From Prochlorococcus sp. MIT 0603 (GTDB lineage Bacteria > Cyanobacteriota > Cyanobacteriia > PCC-6307 > Cyanobiaceae): 64,000 nucleotides of DNA. Numbering within the stretch: the first letter of the stretch is position 1; each line of letters starts with the position of its first letter. The DNA lies in NCBI RefSeq assembly GCF_000760215.1, contig NZ_JNAW01000002.1, positions 215,608 to 279,607 of the forward strand. Direction: 5' to 3'. The notes beneath the pieces are model-generated. The model had not been told where the DNA came from, ran no database searches, and saw only the letters and a program-made list of their open reading frames with translations. The position numbers and the translations under genes are program-made. This document shows positions 1 through 8,712 of this stretch, piece by piece.

Positions 1-1
1 A

Positions 2-1252
2 AAAGGCGCATCAGAGTTTTATACAGTAGATAGCGAAGGTATCGTTACTACACAAGGTGGTATTGAAATAGATGACATAAATCATATCCCCGATCTTTTT
101 GCACTTACTAAAACAATAATCTGCGATTTAACAGAAACAAAACCTATAGACTTTGACCAATCCAAGAAACTAGAAGAATATAGGCTGTTAATTAAGAATA
201 GAAATAATGATGGAAATATAGTTGAAGACTCTGATGAAACTAAAAAGGCATTTTCCAATCTAGTCAATAAAGTTAAAGAAAATTTTGATATATATGAAAG
301 AGGGAAGGAAAAAGAAGGACATGGCGATCTAGAAGGTGCAATAGAGGATTATGAAAAAGCATTAGAATTAAATCCAGAAAGTCAATTTATTTTAAATAGT
401 CTTGGCGTTGCAAAAATTCAGCTAGGAGATGCTAATGGAGCAATTGAATGCTTGACCAAAGCATTAGAGATTGATCCTAGAGACCCCCTCATATTAATAA
501 ATCTTGCTCGAGCTAAAGACTTCATAGAAGATTATGAAGGAGCAATTCTTGATATTGATAAAGCATTAGAAATAAATGAAAACAGTGAATATGCGTATTG
601 GTTACGAGGAAACATAAAGTTCAAGACTATAGATTTTCAAGGTGCAATTAAAGACTACACAACTGCAATAGATATTAAGCCTGAAGAGAGTAGAAATTAT
701 TTTGGTAGAGGCACTTCAAATTTTCATTTAGGCAACTATGAAAATGCAATATCTGACTACAACAAGACAATAGAAATCAACCCAAAATTATGTCAGGCGT
801 ATGTAAATAGGGGACGTTGTAAGTCCTTTCTAGAAGATCAGCAAGGAGCATTTACTGATTACCAAACTTCTATTGAGATCAACCCTAATCATGGTCATGC
901 CTACACTCTTATAGGTGATTACTATGCAAATATTTCTTTAGAGGGGAGAGACCTTCATCGTGCTATTAAATATTGGAAAAAAGCTTTAGAATTAGGCTAT
1001 AAGGATGCTGTGAAATGGATTGTAGACCGTGCTATAGACAAAGGTGAGTCAGAGGATTATGAGGGATCAATTAAGGATTTGAACCTTGCTCTAGAAATCA
1101 ACCCAAATTATCCTGATGCTTATAGGAATATGGGTATTAGTAAATATCGTTCAGGTGATGTAAAAGGTGCTTGTGAATATTGGGATAAAGGATCGAAATT
1201 AGGCGATCCAACATGCATTAAGTTTTACCTAACAGCACTCCACAATAATTAG
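2..1252 (+). CDS. TPR-repeat protein, 5' end outside the window
   Basis: The reading frame is open from the left edge, so the gene begins upstream; a TTG near 452 is only an internal codon. About 416 residues are visible. From about residue 100 onward there are at least six tetratricopeptide-like repeats of 34 residues, recognisable by A-x-x-D-Y-x-K-A-I-E-x-N-P motifs (for example GAIEDYEKALELNPES near 337-387). The last repeats are shifted towards a Sel1-like form (YWKKALELGYKDA). TPR proteins are protein-interaction scaffolds; no catalytic domain is visible here. The first 90 residues are not repeat-like (CDLTETKPIDFDQ) and may belong to another domain. The specific partner cannot be told. 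Confidence 0.85.
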   Translation, partial: KGASEFYTVDSEGIVTTQGGIEIDDINHIPDLFALTKTIICDLTETKPIDFDQSKKLEEYRLLIKNRNNDGNIVEDSDETKKAFSNLVNKVKENFDIYERGKEKEGHGDLEGAIEDYEKALELNPESQFILNSLGVAKIQLGDANGAIECLTKALEIDPRDPLILINLARAKDFIEDYEGAILDIDKALEINENSEYAYWLRGNIKFKTIDFQGAIKDYTTAIDIKPEESRNYFGRGTSNFHLGNYENAISDYNKTIEINPKLCQAYVNRGRCKSFLEDQQGAFTDYQTSIEINPNHGHAYTLIGDYYANISLEGRDLHRAIKYWKKALELGYKDAVKWIVDRAIDKGESEDYEGSIKDLNLALEINPNYPDAYRNMGISKYRSGDVKGACEYWDKGSKLGDPTCIKFYLTALHNN

Positions 1253-1316
1253 GGAGTAAAGAATCAATGAACAATTGTCTATATTCTATGAGCAAAAAAA
1301 TAAAGGAGCATTGCGA

Positions 1317-1487
1317 ATGACTGAACCTAAAATTGCTTCTGAATATCTAGATCGTGGATGCGATAAAGACGATCAAAAGGACTCCAAAGGTGCAATAGAG
1401 GACTACAACAAAGCGATAGAACTTAATCCCAACTATGCAGAGGCATATGCGAATCGTGTATGTGCAAAGGAAGAATTGGTGCAATAG
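1317..1487 (+). CDS. short one-repeat TPR peptide (56 aa)
   Basis: Starts at an ATG with a good AAGGAG Shine-Dalgarno 8 bases upstream (1303-1308), which is better than the upstream alternative start at 1275. It encodes a single TPR-like unit (GAIEDYNKAIELNPNYAEAY) and then stops. The unit resembles the repeats of the large TPR gene just upstream, so this may be a remnant of a longer paralogue cut off after its first repeat. The last codons overlap another small reading frame starting at 1460. Confidence 0.5.
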   Translation: MTEPKIASEYLDRGCDKDDQKDSKGAIEDYNKAIELNPNYAEAYANRVCAKEELVQ

Positions 1488-1648
1488 TCACTCTTGCTGT
1501 TGTTTCTACTGTCGCCGGTTTAAGTTTTCTTACTCCTTCTGCTGAAGCAAGTTCAAATTGTTTTTCAACCAAAACACTATGGATATGTGCAGGACTCACT
1601 GGATTATTCGCTAGAGACAAAAGAATCACGATACTTTTCAATAAATAG
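1460..1648 (+). CDS. possible small exported peptide (62 aa)
   Basis: The frame overlaps the end of the TPR fragment in a different phase. Residues 5-30 look like a signal peptide: a charged start (MCKGRIG), a hydrophobic stretch and an AEA-type cleavage site before SSNCFST. Two cysteines follow. No family is recognised and there is no clear ribosome binding site. It could be an independent small secreted protein or the tail of a frameshifted gene. Confidence 0.35.
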   Translation: MCKGRIGAIVTLAVVSTVAGLSFLTPSAEASSNCFSTKTLWICAGLTGLFARDKRITILFNK

Positions 1649-1754
1649 AACCCTATAGAAACGTGTTCTTTTTTTATGCGGAGCAACTGGTCAAAAGAAA
1701 GGAAACAGCCTATCTAAAGTTATCCTTTATCAATGCGTTTATTTATAAAAACTT

Positions 1755-2597
1755 TTATGAAGAAATTGGAACAAAAACCAGTGAATTATTCTTCCTAGAA
1801 TATTTCCATTTACCTTCTGTACTCTTAGTTGAACCTTCTGAAGCCATCAGCTTGACTACAACATCTTTAATAGAAAGCATTCTCTCCTCATACCCCGGAT
1901 GACTACTATTTGGTTTTGTGATGTCCCCAAGACCCGCTAATTTATACATGAAATCAATTTCTTTTAAACAAGTATCTGCTGGGAATCCAGAATTAAAAAT
2001 CATTTCGGTGGCCTTTGCATCCGCCTCTTTTTCACTTTCTCGATTTAACTTCATTTTAAACAGCTCTTTATCCTTAGCCTCTATATTTTGACTAGCTTTT
2101 TCCAATTTAAGTGAATCGCTAAATATATGATCTGATAGAAAATGAGCAATCTCATGAGCAACTGTACAACCTAGGAAGTCATGTCGTTTTCCATAAGCAG
2201 GGAAAGAAGACTTGCTAATTGTTATTGTTCCATTTGCAAAACTATAAGCTTCGATGCCGCCAAGCAAATAAGACTGTCTTATTGCTTCTTGAATATCATC
2301 AGAAGAAGATCCTTTATGTTTTTTAAAGGGATTTAACATCTCATAAAAACCACAGTTTTCTTCTTTGCAAAGACCCAAGTCTTCTGCTATCCACTTTGTA
2401 TAACCCCCTGAAACGATTGTAAAAGTCATTGGCCTCTCTCCCAAATCATTATGTTGAGCCAACTTGTCAACAGTCTTTTTGAGAACTTTATATTCCTTAG
2501 GCATTAGCAATTGATTATCTCTTAATTTGTTGCTATTCACTAAAACAGAGAGCAGCGAAACAGAAACAGTCAGTATTAGAAATAAGGATTTTTTCAT
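1755..2597 (-). CDS. M48-family zinc metallopeptidase, exported
   Basis: A 280-residue protein with an N-terminal hydrophobic segment (residues 3-21), consistent with a signal peptide or membrane anchor. The zinc motif HEIAH is at about 148-152 (TVAHEIAHFLSDH), and the downstream glutamate ligand is in KEADAKA near 190-195, as in the Oma1/BepA/LoiP group of M48 peptidases. These enzymes degrade or quality-check envelope proteins. The end of the gene lies close to two small + strand frames. The ATG is followed by a normal Lys-rich signal start (MKKSLF). Family assignment is firm; the physiological substrate is unknown. Confidence 0.85.
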   Translation of the reverse strand: MKKSLFLILTVSVSLLSVLVNSNKLRDNQLLMPKEYKVLKKTVDKLAQHNDLGERPMTFTIVSGGYTKWIAEDLGLCKEENCGFYEMLNPFKKHKGSSSDDIQEAIRQSYLLGGIEAYSFANGTITISKSSFPAYGKRHDFLGCTVAHEIAHFLSDHIFSDSLKLEKASQNIEAKDKELFKMKLNRESEKEADAKATEMIFNSGFPADTCLKEIDFMYKLAGLGDITKPNSSHPGYEERMLSIKDVVVKLMASEGSTKSTEGKWKYSRKNNSLVFVPISS

Positions 2598-2626
2598 TTT
2601 GATTCTGACAATATTGTTTGCATGAG

Positions 2627-3502
2627 CTACGAGGCAAGGTTTCTAAATCTGGTGAAGTCAGGTTCAAAAAGCAATTTGACAGTTCCTATAGGGCCATTTC
2701 TGTGTTTGCAAACTATCAGTTCTGTAATTCCACGATCAGGAGTTTCTGGGTTGTAATATTCATCGCGATACATCATCACAACCAAATCTGCGTTGTTTTC
2801 TATGGAGCTAGACTCTCGAAGATCGCTTAACATTGGTCTTTTATTAATACGAGACTCAAGCCTTCTATTTAATTGAGAAAGAACAATAACTGGTACCTTT
2901 AGTTCAGCAGCCATTGCTTTCAAATATCTAGTAATTCTTGAAAGCTCATCATCTCTAGAGTTATAAAGTGGTTCATCCATTAACTGGAGATAATCAACAA
3001 GAACAAGACCCAGTTCTTTCCCTTGTTGCTGCTTTACCAATTCGCATTTTGCGTGCAAATTTTCAACAGTCATCTTCGGATCATCAGCAATAAAAATCGG
3101 CATCTGCCCAAGAGTATTGATCCCTTGCCCAAGAAGTGGCCATTCATCGTGCCTCAATCGACCAGTTCGCAACCGTCCAGATTCAATCCCTACTTCCATC
3201 GACAGCAACCTGTAAATCAGCTGCTCTTTGCTCATTTCTAAACTAAAGATGCACACAGGAAGATCATGTACTTGAGCAATATTCTTGGCAAGATTCATTC
3301 CCATCGATGTTTTGCCCATTGCTGGCCTGCCACCAAGAATCATTAAATCGCCAGGTTGGAGACCTTGAGTCATGGCATCAAAGTCATAAAAATTCACTGG
3401 GATTCCCGTCACGATGGTTCCTAAAGAACGACTTTCTATCTCCTCAAAGGTTGTTGACAAGATTTGATTGATTGGGAAAATATTTGAAAAAAGAGTGTTC
3501 AT
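2627..3502 (-). CDS. DnaB-like helicase ATPase domain, N-terminal domain missing
   Basis: The protein (291 residues from the ATG at 3502) matches the C-terminal RecA-like motor of replicative helicase DnaB: Walker A GGRPAMGKTS, the Walker B region VLVDYLQLM, the QLNRRLESR segment, and SDLRESSSIENNADLV near the C-terminus. A full bacterial DnaB is about 450 residues and begins with a primase-binding domain, which is absent. The frame could extend to 3559, but that part overlaps a small signal-peptide gene, so I prefer 3502. It could be a decayed paralogue, a phage or island-type helicase, or a functional loader-like ATPase. All motor motifs look intact. Confidence 0.8.
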   Translation of the reverse strand: MNTLFSNIFPINQILSTTFEEIESRSLGTIVTGIPVNFYDFDAMTQGLQPGDLMILGGRPAMGKTSMGMNLAKNIAQVHDLPVCIFSLEMSKEQLIYRLLSMEVGIESGRLRTGRLRHDEWPLLGQGINTLGQMPIFIADDPKMTVENLHAKCELVKQQQGKELGLVLVDYLQLMDEPLYNSRDDELSRITRYLKAMAAELKVPVIVLSQLNRRLESRINKRPMLSDLRESSSIENNADLVVMMYRDEYYNPETPDRGITELIVCKHRNGPIGTVKLLFEPDFTRFRNLAS

Positions 3503-3512
3503 TTCTATTGCA

Positions 3513-3686
3513 TCAAGATTTGTAAGTAAAGTTGAAATCAACCCCAGAATCAATACCAATTATTGGTAAATGGTCGTTATAGATATTCATTGCATTGGCT
3601 TTAGGTGTAGCCATTAAAGAAAACCTAAAGCCAACTCCTACTAGAGCTATGCCTAAATAAGAAAGTACAATTGATCGAAAAGTCAT
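3513..3686 (-). CDS. small exported or anchored peptide (57 aa)
   Basis: Starts MTFRSIVLSYLGIALVGVG, a basic start followed by a hydrophobic stretch, and has an A-x-A-like site (PKANA) around residue 37. It ends 11 bases before the DnaB-like start. No family is recognised. The signal-peptide pattern and same-strand position argue that it is real. Confidence 0.45.
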   Translation of the reverse strand: MTFRSIVLSYLGIALVGVGFRFSLMATPKANAMNIYNDHLPIIGIDSGVDFNFTYKS

Positions 3687-3787
3687 GATTCGTTCAAGAA
3701 TGTTTGCTTAATCTCTTCTTGTTCTGACTCTTTCAAGGTGATTCCAATCCATTTATTCAGTACTCCTCTTATCTACTAAGACACAAA

Positions 3788-3811
3788 AAAGCCCGGCCAA
3801 TGCCGGGCTTT
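3788..3811. terminator. strong GC-rich hairpin terminator
   Basis: AAAGCCCGGC (3788-3797) pairs with GCCGGGCTTT (3802-3811) around a 4-base loop. A and T runs lie on both sides, so it could work on either strand. It sits downstream of the startless minus-strand frame at 3880-4119. Confidence 0.75.
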
Positions 3812-3879
3812 CAATTGCTTAAGAGTCAATTTTTTTTAAGCTTTGACTAAACGTGCCGTTTGATCAGAACCGCAAAGTT

Positions 3880-4119
3880 TTAATTTTTCCTTATGGACGG
3901 AGGTGTCGGTGGGTCCGTGTCCATATTATGGAAGACTGTCAAAATGCTTGAAAACTTATCTGTAGGAATTGCAGAAGTTAAAACTAACTGCAGAGAATGG
4001 TGTTCTTCATAATTAAATACTGAATCGATTACACCTTCTTTTTGTTCAAAGTTCTTAAAAGTGATTCCAAAACACCTTTTTCCAGCTAAAAAAGAAGTGA
4101 TAAGAATAATTTCCTTTGA
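3880..4119 (-). pseudogene. open frame without a start codon, possible gene remnant
   Basis: The minus strand is open for about 79 codons and the translation looks protein-like (FGITFKNFEQKEGVIDSV, then SAIPTDKFSSILTVFHNM, ending DTDPPTPPS). There is no ATG, GTG or TTG in the first half, and a TGA precedes it, overlapping the start of the next + strand gene. It may be the tail of a lost gene or may use an ATT/ATC start. No family is recognised. Nothing else is seen in this 300-base gap. Confidence 0.3.
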
Positions 4120-5426
4120 TCAGTCCATACAACAATTTATGTGTTCTTGATCCTTCTAGGGAGGGCTATAAGTTCAAAGGAATTGCTAGTGTGACTGAGT
4201 TTCTACAAGATAATCAGCTTTCAATAGAAGCCCAATCTGCTGAGGTTGATAATTCTCTCTTAAAGATCAGTCAAACTCAGCCAGATGGTAAAGAAGCTTT
4301 GCTCTCACTGAGGTGCAGAGTCAGTCATTCGATAGTTGAAAAAATCAATTTGATCTATGAACAAAAAAACAAATTTCACGAAATCGAGAAAGAAGATATG
4401 TGTGTTTATGTTCTTGATGATGCCGGAGAGACTTTCCTTAGGCTTCCACGTAAAACTGAGCAAGGATCTGTTGAACTTGAAAAACAACCTTTCACATGGG
4501 CGACTCTCTCCACTCTTTCAATAAATCCTCTTAGACCTTTTGGTGCCGATATTCTTTATAACTTTAACCCTGATCTCTCCAACCTCTCTACATGGACAAA
4601 AAGGAAAGTTAATAGCAATTCAGAATTAAGATCTTACTTGAGACAAAAGGGTTGCCTGCTCATTAGTGACTGGGCACTACTGGCCGATAGTTCTCCCAGA
4701 AGAATTAAAGAAGCATGGGAATTGTATTGCTCAGGGGACTCATTTTTGGGAGTTAATGATGTACAAAAACTCCATCAGTCTTACCTAATTAATTACAAAC
4801 AAGCAAAAGCACATCATCGAAAAGTCAAAGGAAGACAAGACAGATGGGAACCTGATAAAGACTTCCTATCTTCTCTAGAGCCCACTCAAAATAATGATGA
4901 GCAACTAACTGCAATGGCTACTGCTATTCGTCGATATATGGGGGGAGCAGACATAAGGAGAAACAGGGCTGAATTAAATGAAGAAATTTTGGATGATTCT
5001 CAATCTGCCGATGTCTCATTACCAAGTAAGGATCTGATTCAACAGATTCAGCATTCGCTCCAACAATTTGGTCTTCCCATTATCAAAAGGGCAATCGATG
5101 CCGATCGTTCAAAATGGCAGAAAGATGCAAGCAGACAATTGGCCTGGGAACTATATAGTCAAGGAATGGGGCAAAGAGAAATTGCAACGCGCTGCGATCA
5201 CAAACAAGGATGGGTCAGTAAGCTATTGGAAGAAAAAACTCTCTCTGAATCAATTGCTCAAGAAGCCTCTTTATCACTTGTCAGGCGTTCTGGATTTCAA
5301 GAAATCCGAAAAGATCCCCAAGGCCTTGATCGCATGATTGATCAATTAAGGAATCACTTGGTTTCTTCAGAACAAGAGGGTGATATATCACCCCTTAGGA
5401 AAATGGTTAAATCAGCTTTGAATTAA
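4116..5426 (+). CDS. cyanobacterial HTH protein, possibly sigma-70-like
   Basis: A 436-residue protein starting at TTG (an in-frame TAA lies just upstream; no ATG is available near the 5' end). Near residues 345-375 there is a helix-turn-helix of the form WELYSQGMGQREIATRC then HKQGWVSKLLEEK, which resembles sigma region 4 or a resolvase-type HTH. The long N-terminal part is not recognised. Its stop codon overlaps the next start (TAATG), so it is translationally coupled to the DUF1822-like gene. In cyanobacteria DUF1822 genes often sit beside sigma-like genes (recalled, not checked). A regulatory or DNA-binding role is inferred. Confidence 0.65.
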   Translation: MISPYNNLCVLDPSREGYKFKGIASVTEFLQDNQLSIEAQSAEVDNSLLKISQTQPDGKEALLSLRCRVSHSIVEKINLIYEQKNKFHEIEKEDMCVYVLDDAGETFLRLPRKTEQGSVELEKQPFTWATLSTLSINPLRPFGADILYNFNPDLSNLSTWTKRKVNSNSELRSYLRQKGCLLISDWALLADSSPRRIKEAWELYCSGDSFLGVNDVQKLHQSYLINYKQAKAHHRKVKGRQDRWEPDKDFLSSLEPTQNNDEQLTAMATAIRRYMGGADIRRNRAELNEEILDDSQSADVSLPSKDLIQQIQHSLQQFGLPIIKRAIDADRSKWQKDASRQLAWELYSQGMGQREIATRCDHKQGWVSKLLEEKTLSESIAQEASLSLVRRSGFQEIRKDPQGLDRMIDQLRNHLVSSEQEGDISPLRKMVKSALN

Positions 5427-6643
5427 TGCCTGAAAACCTTCCTACTCCTGAACCCCTTGAAGCGTTTACGATCCCAGAAGGATCAATCTTGTTAGATACT
5501 AACGATCTTATTGATCCAAGAAGTTTTGCAATAGCTGGTCTTAAAAAGCTTCTAATAGAGCGAGAAATAGACTTAGCTCTTGGGCCAGAACTCGATCTAG
5601 ATAATCCCAACAGACTTATCAGTTTAAATCGCTTCGCAGTGCAAATAGTTACTGCTGGAATTAATGCAGATGAAATAACAATTCCGATGAATCATTGGTA
5701 TCGCAATGGAGCTGCACCTCAACTTCTCTTGGCTTGTCACGTCGATGATGAAAATAATTTAGTCTGGTTTTCTGGGGTCTTAACAGGGCCTGAGTTTAAA
5801 AAAGCCATATCTAATCAAATTGGACGTAAGAACGAAATCACAATTTCGACAAATGAATTTCAAGGAGGTATTGATCGCCTCTTGAGATTTGTACGAATCC
5901 TCGAAACAGACGCCATCCCAAGAATGGCTCTCAACGAACAAGCTCAAACCCAATCATTCTTACAACCAATTAAAAAGACACTTCAATCTGGATTATCAGT
6001 TGCTGTTTTTGTAGCAGGTGCAGTCATCTTTGGACCAGCAATTTTCAGACCAAGATTGATCGGAAATATAGCGATGCTCTCTGGAGATCCAATAGAAATG
6101 TCTGCCTATAAGACGCGAAGTTCTTATTCAGGTGATCCAATAGAAATATGTCTACTAACACCAAATGTCATAACCACTAGCGTAAAACCTGTCGCCAAAA
6201 TTTCTATTGACCGACCCATTGTTTTCCCCTTAGAACCACTCAATGAAATCAAGGTTTATAGAAATGGAGAGTTGCTTTGGAGAAAAGGAAGAACCTCAAC
6301 AATCAACTTGATTGGTCCAATTCCATGGCCTAATGAGATCACACCAATTAAAGCGAATGAAAAACTTCTTTTAAGCATTACTAAAAAAGGTAGTTCCCTA
6401 GGAGAAGAAGCAACGATTACTTTACAAGCAAACTCTCAAGAGTCATTTCAAAAGCTTACTGATTTAGAGAACTCTCTTGGAAATAAGAAATCCAAGTGGA
6501 TTAGCACTATTAATCAACAACTGAAAAATGATCGAAACCTTGCTTTGACATTACTATTTTCAGAGAAGGCTCCTAAATCCAAAGCCTTAAATCAAGCAAG
6601 ATCAATTGTCTTAAGCAAAGAAGGTTGCACAAGGACTAAATAG
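5426..6643 (+). CDS. DUF1822-like cyanobacterial protein
   Basis: 405 residues; the start overlaps the preceding stop in TAATG. The N-terminal half shows the pattern I associate with DUF1822 (alternating beta strands, NRLISLNRFAVQIV, LLLACHVDDENNLVWFSGVLTG). A single hydrophobic segment (SVAVFVAGAVIFGPAIF, about residues 191-207) probably spans the membrane. Two SGDPIE motifs follow, then a beta-rich C-terminal region. The coupled HTH protein upstream suggests a two-component regulator/anchor unit, but that is inference; the function of the family is unknown. Confidence 0.65.
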   Translation: MPENLPTPEPLEAFTIPEGSILLDTNDLIDPRSFAIAGLKKLLIEREIDLALGPELDLDNPNRLISLNRFAVQIVTAGINADEITIPMNHWYRNGAAPQLLLACHVDDENNLVWFSGVLTGPEFKKAISNQIGRKNEITISTNEFQGGIDRLLRFVRILETDAIPRMALNEQAQTQSFLQPIKKTLQSGLSVAVFVAGAVIFGPAIFRPRLIGNIAMLSGDPIEMSAYKTRSSYSGDPIEICLLTPNVITTSVKPVAKISIDRPIVFPLEPLNEIKVYRNGELLWRKGRTSTINLIGPIPWPNEITPIKANEKLLLSITKKGSSLGEEATITLQANSQESFQKLTDLENSLGNKKSKWISTINQQLKNDRNLALTLLFSEKAPKSKALNQARSIVLSKEGCTRTK

Positions 6644-6740
6644 TGAAAATGATTAGAGTTATATCTTTAACTAAACTCGTATGAACTAATTAGAATCACC
6701 TGCCTTGAATTAGCAGTATTTACTGTTTATAAACAATGTT

Positions 6741-6797
6741 CGGTCTTCGATTTGATTTATATGTCTTATTTGTGGTAGATATAGAAGTTCGAAATTA
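6741..6797 (+). promoter_or_regulatory. conserved upstream element of histone-like gene 1
   Basis: Contains GTCTTCGATTTGAT followed by a GTGGTAGA block. The same element stands upstream of the two other copies of this gene (about 18335-18390 on + and 31675-31714 on -), always 60-70 bases before the start codon. This suggests a shared promoter or operator. Confidence 0.55.
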
Positions 6798-6809
6798 ACC
6801 CCCTGCTTA

Positions 6810-7352
6810 ATGTCTCAACTAAAAATCAATATCTCTCCAAAGGCGGAGGCAATGATTGCGACTCTCCAGAAGGAGATCTTTAACCGTCGTCGTAAGAAGA
6901 TCACAGCAGTAGGTGTGGTTGAATCTCTTGTCGAAAGTGGTGCGAAGTCACAATCTGACAAGCGTTACGCCTCTTCTTGGAAGAATCTAATTAAGGATAT
7001 TGAGAAGGCAGCAAAGCAGACAGAAGTACACGGCAATAAGCCAGCAAATGTAACCGCTGAAGAGTGGGCAATGCTTGTAGCACATCGCACTCGCAAAGGA
7101 TCTACTACTAAGAAAGCTGCTGCTAAGAAGCCAGCTGCTAAGAAAGCAACTGTTAAAAAAGCTGCTGCTGCTAAGAAGCCAGCTGCTAAGAAAGCAACTG
7201 TTAAAAAAGCTGCTGCTGCTAAGAAGCCAGCTGCTAAAAAAGCTGTTGCTAAGAAGCCAGTAGCTAAGAAAGCTGCACCAGCAACAACAGCACCGAGAAA
7301 AGCTAGACGTGCTAAGAGAGCACCTGCTAAGCCAGCTGCAAAACTTGCATAA
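6810..7352 (+). CDS. histone H1-like DNA-binding protein, copy 1
   Basis: 180 residues. The first 95 form a conserved domain (MSQLKINISPKAEAMI, then NRRRKKITAVGVVESLVESG, ending AEEWAMLVAHRTRKG). The rest is a Lys/Ala tail with repeated AAKKPAAKKATVKK units, ending PRKARRAKRAPAK. Such tails are typical of histone H1-like bacterial proteins that bind DNA without sequence preference. Two near-identical copies lie at 18399-18920 (+) and 31159-31650 (-). The tail contains an internal direct duplication of about 45 bases. It ends just before a hairpin terminator and convergently with the integrase. The nucleoid role is inferred. Confidence 0.85.
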   Translation: MSQLKINISPKAEAMIATLQKEIFNRRRKKITAVGVVESLVESGAKSQSDKRYASSWKNLIKDIEKAAKQTEVHGNKPANVTAEEWAMLVAHRTRKGSTTKKAAAKKPAAKKATVKKAAAAKKPAAKKATVKKAAAAKKPAAKKAVAKKPVAKKAAPATTAPRKARRAKRAPAKPAAKLA

Positions 7353-7377
7353 GGCAGTCTTCTAAAACTGATTTATT

Positions 7378-7404
7378 AAGTCGCTCTTAATGGGCGGCTT
7401 TTTT
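7378..7404. terminator. hairpin terminator between histone-like gene and integrase
   Basis: AAGTCGCTC (7378-7386) pairs with GGGCGGCTT (7392-7400, two or three G-T pairs), followed by a run of T on the + strand. It lies 25 bases after the histone-like stop codon and touches the stop of the convergent integrase gene. Confidence 0.7.
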
Positions 7405-8629
7405 ATTTGCTATTTACTCTTTCAAACTCAGCTGTTGTTCCACTCTTAGATGCCCAAGGGTATTCTCTGCAATGAGTTTCATAACTATGTCCCATAGCGG
7501 TTGCCATCGAACCACCGTTTATATCAAGTTCATGTCCACGAACGCTATAACTGTGGCGAAAGCTGTAGGAACCTGCTCTTTCATTTCTCTTTTCAACTTT
7601 CTTAATTAGTTTCTGCCAACCTTTACGTCGTCTGAGGTATTTGACACAAGCTTCTCCTACTCCGTTTTTGCTTTGAAGAGGAGGAAGCCAAAAACCTTTA
7701 GTGGCAAACAATGCAACTAAATTCCAATCTTGCTTAACTCCTTTTTTATTTATTGGATACAGCGGATATAACCGTCGAGGTTGGGTCATTCCTCCGCCTG
7801 CTCTTTTTTGATAGGAACACCATAAATATTCTTCCTTTGTTTTTTTATCAACTCTCTTCTCTAAATGTTTTAGTTCTTCAGGTCTTAATCCAAAAGCTGC
7901 CAGCAATTTAATTGCTCTTGCCCAATTCAAAGCAGCAGGTTTATCTCGAAGTAATCCATCGAAGTTCTCAAGGGAATCAATAAGATCAATTATTTCTTGG
8001 TCTGTAACAGGGTGAACCTTTTGGCTTCTGGATGTAGCTGTTTTTCTTCCAATGTGATAACTGAGATCAGTTGGAGGAGTCAAATATTCAGGGAACCTCT
8101 GGACATTCACACAATATTTAAGGAATGCAGCAAGATTTCTAGCTCTTTGTTGTCTTGTCCTACTTCCAATTTCCCAATCTTCAGTGGTCTTGTTGATTAG
8201 TTCAGCTGGATTCTTAGGAGAATTTCTTCCAGTCATTAATGCAATTGCATCTTTGATGACAGGTTCATGTTCTTTTTTCCAAGTTGATTCTTTTATTCCA
8301 GTTCCACGGGTGAGCTTCTCAACCTTGTATTCCTTTAATGCTTTATCCCAATCTCGATCTTCATCTGGTTTTGGAGCTTTATCATCAGCAATATCCACTG
8401 CTAAGGAAAACTCAATACCTTCAAGCATGAGTTTGTAAATATTTCTTATTCGGATATAAGCGTCATCAGCTTCATGCTCATTCCATTTGAAGGGTAAAAC
8501 TCTTGAGGAGGGATTTTGATTTGGTGGTCTGTATCTGACTAAAACATTTCCTTTTCTAGGTACCACGTTTAAGTGTGTTTTTAGACCTAGCTTCTTAATT
8601 CGACGTCTAAATTCTTCTTCCCAAACCAT
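7403..8629 (-). CDS. tyrosine recombinase / tRNA-targeting integrase
   Basis: About 408 residues when started at MVWEEEFRRR (ATG 8629); a longer frame to 8710 runs through the repeat region and is less likely. The catalytic domain shows the Arg box GLRPEELKHLEKR, an SFRHSYSVRG box, GHSYETH, and the nucleophile Tyr in CREYPWAS near the C-terminus. These are the marks of phage-type tyrosine recombinases. It lies about 210 bases from a tRNA-Pro 3' half, the expected attachment site, and near a full type I RM operon. This arrangement is typical of tRNA-integrating islands and satellites in marine picocyanobacteria. All catalytic boxes appear present, so it may be active. Confidence 0.85.
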   Translation of the reverse strand: MVWEEEFRRRIKKLGLKTHLNVVPRKGNVLVRYRPPNQNPSSRVLPFKWNEHEADDAYIRIRNIYKLMLEGIEFSLAVDIADDKAPKPDEDRDWDKALKEYKVEKLTRGTGIKESTWKKEHEPVIKDAIALMTGRNSPKNPAELINKTTEDWEIGSRTRQQRARNLAAFLKYCVNVQRFPEYLTPPTDLSYHIGRKTATSRSQKVHPVTDQEIIDLIDSLENFDGLLRDKPAALNWARAIKLLAAFGLRPEELKHLEKRVDKKTKEEYLWCSYQKRAGGGMTQPRRLYPLYPINKKGVKQDWNLVALFATKGFWLPPLQSKNGVGEACVKYLRRRKGWQKLIKKVEKRNERAGSYSFRHSYSVRGHELDINGGSMATAMGHSYETHCREYPWASKSGTTAEFERVNSK

Positions 8630-8635
8630 CTTGCG

Positions 8636-8712
8636 GGTGCCAAAGATTAATAAAAATATTCTGGCACACTCTTGGCACCTGACAACTGACGAGTGCCAAA
8701 AAGGTGCCAAAA
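8636..8712. repeat. cluster of GGTGCCAA half-sites upstream of the integrase
   Basis: Within 77 bases there are five copies of one motif in both orientations: GGTGCCAAA (8636-8644), TGGCAC (8662-8667), TTGGCACC (8672-8679), GTGCCAAA (8693-8700) and GGTGCCAAAA (8703-8712). They lie between the integrase start and the tRNA fragment. The layout fits recombinase arm-type sites, or operator sites for the integrase promoter. Confidence 0.6.
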
